DNA of 54,142 bases, from IMG/VR virus record IMGVR_UViG_3300007623_000010, positions 1 to 54,142 of that record. One strand, 5' to 3'. Under the pieces are notes generated by a model. It had not been told where the DNA came from. It saw only the letters and a list, made by a program, of their open reading frames with translations, and searched no databases. This DNA is from a virus. Shown one piece after another: positions 15,968 to 24,147 of the stretch; position 1 is the stretch's first letter, and each line of letters starts with the position of its first letter. The translations under genes were made by a program, and so were the position numbers.

Positions 15968-17784
15968 TTAAACTCTTCAATAATTGGATGACCGTTCCAA
16001 AACTTTTGCTCTTTCCCAAAAAACTCTTCGTCTGCGCCATCATCAAAAGAGCCGATTGTTAGCATTTCACTAAAATTAGTTCTATCTTCTTCAGATAATT
16101 CGTTTTCATCAGTGTAAAGATTTTTGACTAGCTTTTTCATATCTTCGAAGTTTCTAGTGTTAGTAAACGGCGCAAACACTAGAGCCAACGACATAATCAT
16201 ATCGTCATGGCAGCCATCGTCTGCTTGATATTTTCCGTTGTGAAGAATGAATGTAAAAAATTCATTAATGGTTGATTTATCATTAATTTCCAGCTTATCG
16301 TTCTCAATGAACAATTTCATTGTTTGTAATATTTGTTTACGTGTCTTAGGTGTTGTTCTAAAGCCTGGGTACTTTTTCTTTTTATTACGGCCGACATCTT
16401 TATCAAAATGTAAATTTTCATATTCATAAGTCTGATAAAGTTGGTCCGCAATCGATTGTCCAGCGCCTTCATTATTTTCAATTATTAAATACGCGTTATT
16501 GTAATCTTGTGCCCATTCATATATGAATTCAGGCATCAATAGATAATCAATTTGTATTTGTGCAGCCGCGACTTGTTTAAACGTAAAATCAGTGATGTCA
16601 ATAATCTGCACAGCAAAGGCATCATTACCATCTTTAGCTGCATCAATTGACATGATATAGTTATGTCCCCTTTCGGGGTAATGATAAATTTTTAGTTTAC
16701 CGTCTCTAATTTCATGCAGTTCACCTTCACCCATTAATTGAAGCTTGTTGGCGCTTATCAGCGTATAGGATGATCCTAAGAACTCATTCGCGTAGTTCTG
16801 ATTAAAGTAAACAATACCGTGTTTAGCAATAATCTTTTCTTGGAATTCTTCAGGCTTCATTTGAGAACCATCAGGGTTGTATCTCGGCACATCTTTCCAA
16901 TCAACTTCGTAAATGTTCATACCATTTACGCCGTCTCTAGCACCTTTAACCATTTGATAAAAATGGTTCATACCGTTAGCTGTACTCAGAATAATATTTT
17001 TCTTCCAAGCAAGACCAGATTGTGATGGGAAAATAGAATCTGCGAACTCTTCCCAAACAGTTGGCCGAATAAACGCACACTCATCTACGACGAGAATAGC
17101 GATAGTATAACCACGGAAAGCATCTGAGTTTGGAACATCTGTTAGAATGCGCATTTTAGATTCGTTTTCTATTGAACCTTTATTCCACATATTGGTGCCT
17201 TGCTGCATCCAGATTGGAAGTTCAATAAGAATATTCTTAGTATTAGCCAAGAATTCTCTTGCCTGAGCGCCTTTGTTACCTACTATACCAATATTAATGT
17301 CTTTACCGAAATTAAATACCCATGCTAAGTAAATCGCTGTACTGATTGACTTACCAGATTGACGACCCATTAATCCGATGTTATCTTCATTTTCGTCTGG
17401 TATAATGCTGTTGATGAACTCATCTTGATATGGGCGAATGTCAGGAAAGTTTACGCCGGATTTTGTTTTGATTTTAATGTAGTTATCTTTGAAATAGTGA
17501 ATGTCACTTGCACATTTTTCCATTTCTTCGATATGTATAGGAGATAACGGAAGCTTTGTGAAAGGCTTTTTAAGTCGTCGGTTGCCATTAAATGAAATTC
17601 TATTCTGATAAGAATCTAAATAATATTGTTCATTGTCTTTTTCTAGATCTAAAATATCAATCGCTATTTGTTTACCTTCGTTGCCTTGACTGCGTAACTC
17701 AGCAAGCAACTCAGATGTTACTTCAGACTTATTAGATCGAAGATGCTCAATCACATCATCAGTAAAAATTTTCTTAATAGACAT
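15964..17784 (-). CDS. 17: Terminase large subunit (DNA packaging ATPase/nuclease)
   Basis: The 606-residue protein (T4: 610) packages DNA into the prohead. ATPase motifs: Walker A GRQSGKS (about 140), Walker B ILVVDECAF and coupling motif LSTAN. Nuclease motifs: SIDAAKDG (first Asp), LIIENNEGAG and the C-terminal HDDMIMSLAL. It stands alone on the minus strand within plus-strand genes, without the usual neighbours 16 and 18. Ribosome site taaaggaaagat precedes ATG, and a late promoter lies 33 bp upstream. Confidence 0.93.
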   Translation of the reverse strand: MSIKKIFTDDVIEHLRSNKSEVTSELLAELRSQGNEGKQIAIDILDLEKDNEQYYLDSYQNRISFNGNRRLKKPFTKLPLSPIHIEEMEKCASDIHYFKDNYIKIKTKSGVNFPDIRPYQDEFINSIIPDENEDNIGLMGRQSGKSISTAIYLAWVFNFGKDINIGIVGNKGAQAREFLANTKNILIELPIWMQQGTNMWNKGSIENESKMRILTDVPNSDAFRGYTIAILVVDECAFIRPTVWEEFADSIFPSQSGLAWKKNIILSTANGMNHFYQMVKGARDGVNGMNIYEVDWKDVPRYNPDGSQMKPEEFQEKIIAKHGIVYFNQNYANEFLGSSYTLISANKLQLMGEGELHEIRDGKLKIYHYPERGHNYIMSIDAAKDGNDAFAVQIIDITDFTFKQVAAAQIQIDYLLMPEFIYEWAQDYNNAYLIIENNEGAGQSIADQLYQTYEYENLHFDKDVGRNKKKKYPGFRTTPKTRKQILQTMKLFIENDKLEINDKSTINEFFTFILHNGKYQADDGCHDDMIMSLALVFAPFTNTRNFEDMKKLVKNLYTDENELSEEDRTNFSEMLTIGSFDDGADEEFFGKEQKFWNGHPIIEEFN

Positions 17785-17816
17785 ATCTTTCCTTTAGTCA
17801 TCTCTATATTATTGAG

Positions 17817-17824
17817 TATTTATA
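17817..17824 (-). promoter_or_regulatory. Late promoter for terminase
   Basis: The plus strand reads TATTTATA, giving TATAAATA on the minus strand 33 bp upstream of the terminase ATG. Confidence 0.75.
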
Positions 17825-17845
17825 ATGAAAAAAATTGCAAAAAAG

Positions 17846-17875
17846 GTTTACTTTTCAGAAAAACCGTGGTAGAAT
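17846..17875 (+). promoter_or_regulatory. Early-type promoter
   Basis: GTTTAC at 17846-17851 and TAGAAT at 17870-17875 follow an A-rich tract. The start region CATCTATAG resembles the conserved initial sequence of the other early promoters. A 14-codon basic ORF (17887-17931) overlaps the next ATG and could be a leader peptide. Confidence 0.6.
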
Positions 17876-17927
17876 ACATCTATAGAATGAAAAAGGTTTA
17901 TATGCCGACAAAAATTCGGAGAAAACG

Positions 17928-18461
17928 ATGAATATTTTTTACTTAGACAAAGATCCACAAACTTGTGCAGAAATGCATAACGATAAACATGTCGTTAAGA
18001 TGATCTTAGAAGTAGGTCAGCTGCTTAGCACTGCTCATCGTGTTATCGATGGTGAACAATATATAGATGCTAGTTCTGGCCGCAAAATCAAACGTTGGAA
18101 GTTAAACGATTCACGTGAAAATATTTTATATAAAGCGACACACGTCAATCACCCTTCAAACATTTGGGCACGTGAAACTGAAGCTAATTATAATTGGTTG
18201 TATAAACTGTTTATGCATCTTTGTTTAGAGTACACCCATCGTTATGGCAAGACTCACATGACGCAAGTAAAATTAGCAATAGATCTTTCACGACCGCCTA
18301 TAAATATTAAGAAAGCAGGTATGACTGCGATGCCTCAAGCAATGCCAGATTATTGTAAAGTGGAGGGTGATAGTGTCGCAGCATACCGTAAGTACTACAT
18401 TAACGAAAAAGCATCATTTAACGTCTACACAAATAGAGAGAAACCAGAATGGCTAAAGTAA
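17928..18461 (+). CDS. Conserved phage protein (MNIFYLD family)
   Basis: This 177-residue protein begins MNIFYLDKDPQTCAEMHNDKHVVKMILE and has THVNHPSNIWARE, NYNWLY and the C-terminal AYRKYYINEKASF. These are hallmarks of a widespread phage and bacterial family that is sometimes annotated as a pyrimidine-dimer DNA glycosylase-type protein; the label is uncertain and the sequence is not like T4 DenV. The conserved His, Asp and Lys near the N-terminus suggest an enzyme. Its start shares ATGA with a tiny upstream ORF. Confidence 0.65.
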   Translation: MNIFYLDKDPQTCAEMHNDKHVVKMILEVGQLLSTAHRVIDGEQYIDASSGRKIKRWKLNDSRENILYKATHVNHPSNIWARETEANYNWLYKLFMHLCLEYTHRYGKTHMTQVKLAIDLSRPPINIKKAGMTAMPQAMPDYCKVEGDSVAAYRKYYINEKASFNVYTNREKPEWLK

Positions 18462-18625
18462 AAAAGAAATACTCACACGCTAAAGCGGGCAAAATAGCAA
18501 TAATTAGTAGTCCTTATACTAATAATAAAAGGGTGCTTGTTGGTGAGGATTGGAAATTATCTGATTGGAATAAAATCGTTAGATTCTGGTCAAAACATCC
18601 AACGTATTCAATTCACGTCGAATAG
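18449..18625 (+). CDS. Small basic protein
   Basis: The 58-codon ORF starts at ATG 18449 inside the end of the previous gene, in another frame, with agagag upstream. The product starts MAKVKKKYSHAKAGK and has a Trp-containing C-terminal half (WKLSDWNKIVRFW). It could bind nucleic acid. No family recognised. Confidence 0.5.
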   Translation: MAKVKKKYSHAKAGKIAIISSPYTNNKRVLVGEDWKLSDWNKIVRFWSKHPTYSIHVE

Positions 18626-18645
18626 ATTTAAACACACCTGCTCTT

Positions 18646-18677
18646 TATAAATATTTTAATTAAAACTGTGTTATAAT
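18646..18677 (+). promoter_or_regulatory. Late element and TTAA-class promoter
   Basis: TATAAATA at 18646-18653 is followed by TTAATT at 18656, which lies 16 bp before TATAAT (18672-18677, extended -10 TGT). Both would serve the 18697 gene. Confidence 0.5.
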
Positions 18678-18696
18678 AACGAAAAAAAGGAAAGCC

Positions 18697-18900
18697 ATGC
18701 ACAATTATGTTTTAAAGAAAATGTTTAAAACAAAAGATATTCCAGAAAATCTAATATCGCCTTACGCAATTCAATTAGGGCATTCAATCTTATTCAACAT
18801 TGATGCTAACAGTACAATAAAACAACAAAAAAATTTGTCGCTTTGGCTAATTGAGTCTGGTGCATTAGATTTGGAGCAGGTTTTTCTCTTTCATGATTAA
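18697..18900 (+). CDS. Small unknown protein
   Basis: This 67-residue protein has a good ribosome site (aaaaaaggaaagcc) and a dedicated promoter, so it is probably real. It is helical and has no recognised motif. The next gene follows after 12 bases in the same unit. Confidence 0.55.
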   Translation: MHNYVLKKMFKTKDIPENLISPYAIQLGHSILFNIDANSTIKQQKNLSLWLIESGALDLEQVFLFHD

Positions 18901-18912
18901 AGAGGAAAGGAT

Positions 18913-19473
18913 TTGAAAATATATGCAACTAGCGATCAACACTTCACGCACTTTAACATAATTAAATACGCTAATAGACCGTTTGAATTAACAACAGAAG
19001 GCGTTAAAGATTGCATTAATACCATTGTTAATAATCATAATAAAATAGTAACAAACGACGACTTGGTCATTCATGTCGGAGATTTAGCACACGGTCGAAA
19101 TCAAACTAAAGATAACATAAAATATATTATTGAAGGCCACAAGGGTAAGCGTATTCTTGTTAAAGGCAATCACGATCAATGGGAAAAAGAATACTATTTG
19201 TCGTTGTTCGATGAGGTTCATGATTATATAATTAAAGACAATATTTTCATTTGTCATTATCCATGTTATCAGTCTAGATGGACGAGCCCTGAAGAGAAAG
19301 AAATGATTAAAATTCTTGAAGAGTCTGGGTGCGACACCATTATTCATGGACACGTACACAATAAGAATCCAGATGATTGGGAACCCGACGGATATAAACG
19401 TATTAATGTTTGTGTAGATTACGAAAAAAATAATTTTTTTCCAGTTGAAATCACTGATTTATTTTATAAATAA
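18913..19473 (+). CDS. Calcineurin-like metallophosphoesterase
   Basis: This 186-residue protein has the metal-binding set: SDQHF (7-11), VGDLAHG (about 55-61), GNHD (about 77-80), CHYP and GHVHN. The first motif begins at residue 7, so the TTG at 18913, preceded by aggaaaggat, must be the start. Members hydrolyse phosphoesters (cyclic nucleotides, RNA ends, small nucleotides). Substrate unknown; cyclic-nucleotide cleavage against host signalling is one possibility. Confidence 0.8.
   Translation: MKIYATSDQHFTHFNIIKYANRPFELTTEGVKDCINTIVNNHNKIVTNDDLVIHVGDLAHGRNQTKDNIKYIIEGHKGKRILVKGNHDQWEKEYYLSLFDEVHDYIIKDNIFICHYPCYQSRWTSPEEKEMIKILEESGCDTIIHGHVHNKNPDDWEPDGYKRINVCVDYEKNNFFPVEITDLFYK
19465..19472 (+). 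promoter_or_regulatory. Late promoter upstream of hsp20
   Basis: TATAAATA overlaps the phosphoesterase stop region. The transcript leader would carry a 6-bp hairpin (ACGTCA at 19512-19517 with TGACGT at 19521-19526) before the hsp20 ribosome site. Confidence 0.6.
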
Positions 19474-19567
19474 AATTGTCGTAAGGAAAAAGATATTCTT
19501 TACGCGAAAAAACGTCAAGATGACGTATTCAACTAAACTAAACTCAAGATGAGTAAGGAGAAATGAG

Positions 19568-19948
19568 ATGTTTACAGAAAGAGAAATTGAAAGATTTTTT
19601 CGCCCTTTACACGAAACTGGCAAAATTGCTAGGTATCCACTAACTAACATTGCTAAAGATGAACACAACAATCTTTTGATTGAAGTTGCAGTTGCAGGCT
19701 TTAATAAACAAGATTTGTCTGTTGAACTTAAAGGCAATGAACTTCACATTACTGGACAATCTGATGAGGCACAAATTGAAGGCGTGACTTATCTGCAGCG
19801 TCATATTAGCACGAATACTTTTAATCGTATCGTCATTTTACACGAAAAATATGTAGGTGGTGACATTAGTGCTTCTGTCGCAAACGGCATATTGTCGGTA
19901 ATGGTCATTCCAAAAGATCAACCTAAAAAACTTATTGAAATTAACTAA
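19568..19948 (+). CDS. hsp20: Small heat-shock protein (Hsp20/alpha-crystallin)
   Basis: The 126-residue protein has the alpha-crystallin domain: YPLTNIAKDEHNNLLIEVAV, then AGFNKQDLSVELKGNELHITG and the C-terminal NGILSVMVIP element. Such chaperones hold unfolded proteins; hsp20 is a common core gene of marine T4-like phages. It has a strong ribosome site (taaggagaaatgag) and a late promoter, so it may assist virion assembly. An intrinsic terminator follows. Confidence 0.85.
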   Translation: MFTEREIERFFRPLHETGKIARYPLTNIAKDEHNNLLIEVAVAGFNKQDLSVELKGNELHITGQSDEAQIEGVTYLQRHISTNTFNRIVILHEKYVGGDISASVANGILSVMVIPKDQPKKLIEIN

Positions 19949-19974
19949 TAATTTCGTCGAAGGATAGATACGAT

Positions 19975-20001
19975 GGGTCTGCTCTTGCAGGCCCTTTTTT
20001 T
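19975..20001 (+). terminator. Intrinsic terminator after hsp20
   Basis: GGGTCTGC and GCAGGCCC arms (one G-U pair) flank a TCTT loop and run into seven T. Confidence 0.85.
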
Positions 20002-20022
20002 AACTTTTTTTCATCAAAACTA

Positions 20023-20051
20023 TATACACACTCATTTTATTTTGATATAAT
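20023..20051 (+). promoter_or_regulatory. Early-like promoter adjoining ATG
   Basis: TATACA at 20023-20028, a 17-bp spacer and TATAAT at 20046-20051. The predicted start base is the A of the ATG at 20058, so the message may be leaderless. Confidence 0.55.
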
Positions 20052-20057
20052 TACTGG

Positions 20058-20222
20058 ATGAATATTAATAATTTAGCTGGAATTTATTATACGCCGCCGA
20101 AGAAATACGAACGTAAGGTTGAACCTGTACATAAGTCTTCTGTGAAAGATCAGAACAAGATCACACAGAAAGATAAGGTTCATCAGGATTCTGAGCCTTC
20201 AAAAATTTCTTTATACGCTTAG
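20058..20222 (+). CDS. Small charged protein, possibly leaderless
   Basis: The 54-residue ORF encodes a polar, lysine-rich product (MNINNLAGIYYTPPKKYERK at the N-terminus). No ribosome site precedes it: TATAAT ends six bases before the ATG. It is the only gene candidate in the 316-bp gap between hsp20 and the nucleotidyltransferase. Function unknown; coding status is moderate. Confidence 0.45.
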   Translation: MNINNLAGIYYTPPKKYERKVEPVHKSSVKDQNKITQKDKVHQDSEPSKISLYA

Positions 20223-20224
20223 TG

Positions 20225-20232
20225 TATAAATA
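20225..20232 (+). promoter_or_regulatory. Late promoter for nucleotidyltransferase cassette
   Basis: TATAAATA lies 32 bp upstream of the ATG at 20264 and is followed by a tggagtaag ribosome site. Confidence 0.75.
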
Positions 20233-20263
20233 ATATAGAATAGAATATTTTGGAGTAAGATAC

Positions 20264-21454
20264 ATGGGTGGTAACGTAACCGCAAAGAATTGGACTACTG
20301 GTGAAGAAACTAGAGCTGAGAAAATCCAAGTAAAAGACATTGGACGCCAAGAGTTCATTAAAACTTTCGTTGAAATCTTTAAGAAAATGAATAAGGATTT
20401 TAAAGCGAAATACAAAAAGCCAATCTGGGTTAATGAAGATATTTTGACATCTGGTTTTGCGTTTAATGGCAGCACATCCTTTATAATGGACCCAACATTA
20501 TCTGACGAAGAAGTCATGAAATACAAGCCATCTGCCGGTGATTTAGACATTACTGTGCCAGAAGAAATCGGTACAGAATTATGGGAATTCTTAAATAAAT
20601 TAGAAGGTAAAGAAATTTTACCCGGTGCACGCTACATGGGTTCTAATCGTGGTAATAAAGATGCGATCGGAGACCAAATTAACGCTGTCATCATGGTAGA
20701 TTTCAAAAATGGACAACGTGCTTATGCACAAGTTGACTTTGAACTATTACCATTTGAAAATGATAAACCAACTGAATGGGCTAAATTTAGTCACTCTTCT
20801 TCGTTTGAAGATGCGAAAGCTGGCGTTAAAGCTGTTCACCATAAGTTCTTAATTTCTTCAATTGTCGGTGGAGCTTCAGTACGTGACGATATTGTTATTG
20901 CGACACCAGCATCTACACCTGAAAAAATTAGACTTAAGAAAATGGCACAGCTACCGCGTATGCTAAAATTCTCAGTTACACGTGGTATTCGTATTGCTTA
21001 TGAGCCAATGATTGGAGAAGACGGTAAAATTATAGAAATCGATGGAAAACAAGTTTATCGTGAAATTCCAACTAAGGATAGTACATACGAAACTGTTATT
21101 GCTGAAATCTATAAATTAGCCTTTAGACAATTAGTTGGGCATGAGGCTGACGTTAGAAAATTTGAATCTTTTGTTGGAGTTCTTGAATTGATGAAACAAT
21201 TCATGACTAAACAGGAAATTGATCGTACACATGATCGTTATTTACAGATGCTCTTTGAACCAACTAAAGGTAGAGCACAAGAATTAGAAGCTGGTAATCC
21301 ACAATTAGATTATCAAGTAAAATCAGCTGGTTATCAGCGATTCATAAAAGAATTAAAACTTAAAGATAAATCTCAGAAAATGGTCGAAGAATATTACAAA
21401 ACATACCGATTAAGAGAATCTTTTAGAGACTATTTAAATACATTAGGAGAATAA
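20264..21454 (+). CDS. Nucleotidyltransferase-fold protein (pol beta type)
   Basis: This 396-residue protein carries the pattern of the pol-beta/MNT superfamily: FNGSTSFIMDP (68-78, the GS motif), AGDLDITVP (91-99, two metal-binding Asp) and QVDFE (156-160, the third Asp). The spacing fits an active NTase that transfers a nucleotide to RNA, protein or a small molecule. The C-terminus ends ESFRDYLNTLGE, very like the N-terminal capsid tags elsewhere in the window. A late promoter and co-transcription with the ligase fusion suggest a virion-associated enzyme. The target is unknown. Confidence 0.65.
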   Translation: MGGNVTAKNWTTGEETRAEKIQVKDIGRQEFIKTFVEIFKKMNKDFKAKYKKPIWVNEDILTSGFAFNGSTSFIMDPTLSDEEVMKYKPSAGDLDITVPEEIGTELWEFLNKLEGKEILPGARYMGSNRGNKDAIGDQINAVIMVDFKNGQRAYAQVDFELLPFENDKPTEWAKFSHSSSFEDAKAGVKAVHHKFLISSIVGGASVRDDIVIATPASTPEKIRLKKMAQLPRMLKFSVTRGIRIAYEPMIGEDGKIIEIDGKQVYREIPTKDSTYETVIAEIYKLAFRQLVGHEADVRKFESFVGVLELMKQFMTKQEIDRTHDRYLQMLFEPTKGRAQELEAGNPQLDYQVKSAGYQRFIKELKLKDKSQKMVEEYYKTYRLRESFRDYLNTLGE

Positions 21455-21455
21455 A

Positions 21456-21677
21456 ATGGCATTCGGTAAAAAACTAACTGATGATAGATACTCTGTCGAG
21501 TTAAAAGAAACAGTACAAGAACGCATTGGTTACTTAGTAAACTTTGATGTTATGCTAACTACTAACGGTGATGAAATATTTTCATTCAAATCAAAAGATG
21601 TTCAGGCTGATCTAGCAGCTTTATCAGATACTAAATACACAGTAACTTTTGGTCAATCTACTATATTCGTAAAATAA
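21456..21677 (+). CDS. Small beta-rich protein
   Basis: The 73-residue protein starts one base after the NTase stop. It is beta-rich (IGYLVNFDVMLTTNGDEIFSF) with no recognised motif, and sits between the NTase and the ligase fusion in one late operon. It could be a small virion protein or a partner subunit. Confidence 0.6.
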   Translation: MAFGKKLTDDRYSVELKETVQERIGYLVNFDVMLTTNGDEIFSFKSKDVQADLAALSDTKYTVTFGQSTIFVK

Positions 21678-21686
21678 GGTTTTAAT

Positions 21687-23198
21687 ATGAACTTTGTCCA
21701 ATACATAAATGAGGGAAAAGAGCAGCTGGATATTAGTATCCTAGCTGCTGGTAAATACCTTACGAATCAAAAACGAATTGAAGAATTTCTTTCGTCTAAC
21801 GTCACAATTGAACATAAAACTGATGGTATTAAGCTAACTGTCATTAAGAAAGATAACAATGGTACACTAGACGATTACGTTTTTGCTTATAAAGGTCAGG
21901 TTCTTTATAGCGCAGAGTATGCTTACAATTCTAAAACTAAAGTTAAGAAAGAATCTATTGGTCCTTCACAGTTTGGATTAGTGTTTGATCATTTTAAAAA
22001 ACTTGGTAAGAATAGTATTCCAGTTGATACAGAATTATTCATTGAATTCTTAATGTCAAAACCGACACTATCATCTAACTATAACACTAAACATAAGATG
22101 GTTCTCATTGGTTACGCTAAAACCAAATGGCAAGAAAAGTTCGGTAGACTAATAAGTAATCCAGCGCCTATGCAAGAAGCTAAGAGAAACGATTACGCTA
22201 AACAAATTAAAATTGACATCCCTCAATTATTGTTTGTAGGCTCTATGGGTTCTCAAATAAGTTTTAGTGCAGGTATTAAAAACAATGCGCTGAAAGCAGA
22301 ATTTGAATCTAGCAAATTGTCAATGAACTGGGATAATGCTGAATTGTTATTGGATGACATTCGTCAATTATTCTTAAATGTTGAGTCTAAATATGGCGGC
22401 AAAGAAGAAGGTGTTGTAATTAAATACAACAACATGATTCTAAAATGGCAGCAAGAATATCAATTAGACCAAACTGCCAGAGCGGCTATTAAAGCTAAAT
22501 ATAGAGAAGACGACATTTTAGCAGAAAATCGTTATTGGGAGTACGTTAATAATCAAGCTTATCGTTTATCAAATTCTATTGTTGTTAAATCTAGAAAATT
22601 GAATGACGTTCTTGAAGAATTAGCTTTAGAACTTAAAAAACTAAAAATAGAAATTACTCATAGCAAAAAGACTGATGTCATGATTAAAGACGACATTCAG
22701 CTAAATACTAAAACCTTGCTTGTCAAGAAAATGCGTGGAAATAATAACGCATTGATTTTGGGCAAATTCAGAGTATTGACCAAAGAAGGTCATTATAAAT
22801 TGATTAAGCGTGCAGCGACATTATATGATAATGTTGTGGTTTGTATTGTTACTTCGAAAGATACTAAAGATACTAAAGATCTACGCGAAGAAATGATGAG
22901 AAAGGCATTCCCGAATGTTGAAATAATTCATCATAATTCTGGAAACATTAGCGGTATTTTGAATAAATCGCCAATAAATATTAATGCGGTTTATGCTGGC
23001 ACAGACAGGGTTGCTGCTTACAAAGAACAACTTAAGTATCGTCTTGGCGTTGAAGTTAGAGAGATGCCTCGTACTGATTCAGATATTAGCGCGAGTAAAG
23101 TCATCGATAATATTGCGAATCAAGAATTCTTTGAGAAAAATACTCCGAAAGAACTCCACTCAATGTATAATAAGATTAAAAAGGTATATGAAAAATGA
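21687..23198 (+). CDS. Capsid-tagged ligase fused to NMNAT-like nucleotidyltransferase
   Basis: This 503-residue protein starts MNFVQYINEG, a capsid-targeting-like tag with an I-N-E site. Residues about 40-260 carry covalent-nucleotidyltransferase ligase motifs: K44-T-D-G (motif I), ELFIEF (116-121), EGVVIK (241-246, motif IV) and MILKWQ (250-255, motif V), so an RNA or DNA end-joining or adenylating enzyme. Residues about 345-503 form an HxGH-type nucleotidylyltransferase: LGKFRVLTKEGHYKLI (358-373) and DISASKV (466-472), as in NMN adenylyltransferases. It is co-transcribed with a pol-beta NTase and a predicted nuclease. It could repair RNA or restore NAD after host attack; both roles are inference. 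Confidence 0.7.
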   Translation: MNFVQYINEGKEQLDISILAAGKYLTNQKRIEEFLSSNVTIEHKTDGIKLTVIKKDNNGTLDDYVFAYKGQVLYSAEYAYNSKTKVKKESIGPSQFGLVFDHFKKLGKNSIPVDTELFIEFLMSKPTLSSNYNTKHKMVLIGYAKTKWQEKFGRLISNPAPMQEAKRNDYAKQIKIDIPQLLFVGSMGSQISFSAGIKNNALKAEFESSKLSMNWDNAELLLDDIRQLFLNVESKYGGKEEGVVIKYNNMILKWQQEYQLDQTARAAIKAKYREDDILAENRYWEYVNNQAYRLSNSIVVKSRKLNDVLEELALELKKLKIEITHSKKTDVMIKDDIQLNTKTLLVKKMRGNNNALILGKFRVLTKEGHYKLIKRAATLYDNVVVCIVTSKDTKDTKDLREEMMRKAFPNVEIIHHNSGNISGILNKSPININAVYAGTDRVAAYKEQLKYRLGVEVREMPRTDSDISASKVIDNIANQEFFEKNTPKELHSMYNKIKKVYEK

Positions 23199-24091
23199 AA
23201 TTTAGAGATGTTTTAGAGGGAAAAGTCAACGTAAAAAGACTTAACGAAAGCAATGTCATGTCTATGGCGGAAAGTCAGGGCGCAGAAGCTACTGATGCGT
23301 TAAGAAAGCATGTTAATGAAAAACTAGGTATTAAAGCCGACATCCCAAAAATTAAAACAAATAATTTTAGTGCGTTCGCTAGCCAATACAATTCTTTGTA
23401 TAATCAGTTTAAGAAAGAGTTCATCTCTATTTTTAATTACGAAGTAAAGGGTATCGGTAGAGGCGAAATTTTGCTTTCTTATCTTGCTGATAACATTAGT
23501 ATTAATGGCGGTAAGGGTGATTACGACGTAAACTTTGGTAACACTAAAATGGAAGTTAAAGAAGTTGCAACAACTGCAACTTATTTTAAAAACTTTAGAC
23601 TAGGTGTACTTTCAAGAGAGTATTTGCAAAAAGCATATAATGATATTAAGTATCTTTACGGCGTTGCAAAATATCACATTCCAGAAATTAATACTGCTGC
23701 ATTTGAAGCAAAAGTCGCAAAAGGTGAGTTAACTACGTTAATTAAACCATTAAAAGACTTCGTTCCAACTAATCTAGGTGATGTTCAACGAATAGCTGTA
23801 GAAATTACAAAAACCGGCAAATTGTTTTTCGAAGGGCGTGAAGTAGGTAATATCAAGAATGCACAAGCAATTATAACTGATATTCTTGATAAAGAAACTC
23901 ACAAGTTCAAATCTTTTAATATGATAGAAACCGAATTAAGAAATAATCTTAATAAGAAAACAATGCCTTACATTTTCTTTGGTGATAATAAAGGTAAAGA
24001 AACGGCAATGCTGTTTTATAGAAAGGATTTAGGCGATCTTGAAATTGATACTATCACACAGGGTAATGTTAAGGTCAAAATTCCTAGATAA
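23195..24091 (+). CDS. Capsid-tagged PD-(D/E)XK-like nuclease candidate
   Basis: This 298-residue protein starts MKFRDVLEGK, a variant of the tag without a perfect (L/I)-x-E site. Residues 89-120 show GRGEILLSYLADN, then GDYDV and KMEVKEV, the E...D...ExK layout of PD-(D/E)XK nucleases. The rest is helical without recognised motifs. Its ATG overlaps the ligase stop (ATGA), so the two are made together. If the nuclease call is right, a late cassette combines cutting, nucleotide transfer and joining activities. Confidence 0.5.
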   Translation: MKFRDVLEGKVNVKRLNESNVMSMAESQGAEATDALRKHVNEKLGIKADIPKIKTNNFSAFASQYNSLYNQFKKEFISIFNYEVKGIGRGEILLSYLADNISINGGKGDYDVNFGNTKMEVKEVATTATYFKNFRLGVLSREYLQKAYNDIKYLYGVAKYHIPEINTAAFEAKVAKGELTTLIKPLKDFVPTNLGDVQRIAVEITKTGKLFFEGREVGNIKNAQAIITDILDKETHKFKSFNMIETELRNNLNKKTMPYIFFGDNKGKETAMLFYRKDLGDLEIDTITQGNVKVKIPR

Positions 24092-24135
24092 TTAAACAAC
24101 AATATGTTATATTAATAATGTAAACAACAATATGT
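24092..24135 (+). repeat. Paired 15-bp direct repeat with promoter
   Basis: TAAACAACAATATGT occurs at 24093-24107 and again at 24121-24135 (period 28 bp). The first copy overlaps a TTAA-class promoter (TTAAAC at 24092, TATATT at 24108). The second ends 12 bp before the next ATG. It may be a tandem operator. Confidence 0.55.
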
Positions 24136-24147
24136 AAGGTTGAAAAA

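Noticed and set aside
17887-17931. 14-codon basic ORF before the MNIFYLD gene
   Set aside because: The ATGA overlap is suggestive of a leader peptide, but it is too short to call and could be chance.
20161-20550. 129-codon minus-strand ORF at the start of the NTase gene
   Set aside because: It overlaps conserved NTase coding sequence and a late promoter on the plus strand and shows no start signals of its own.
24093-24135. CRISPR-like repeat
   Set aside because: Only two copies with a 13-bp spacer; better read as an operator pair.
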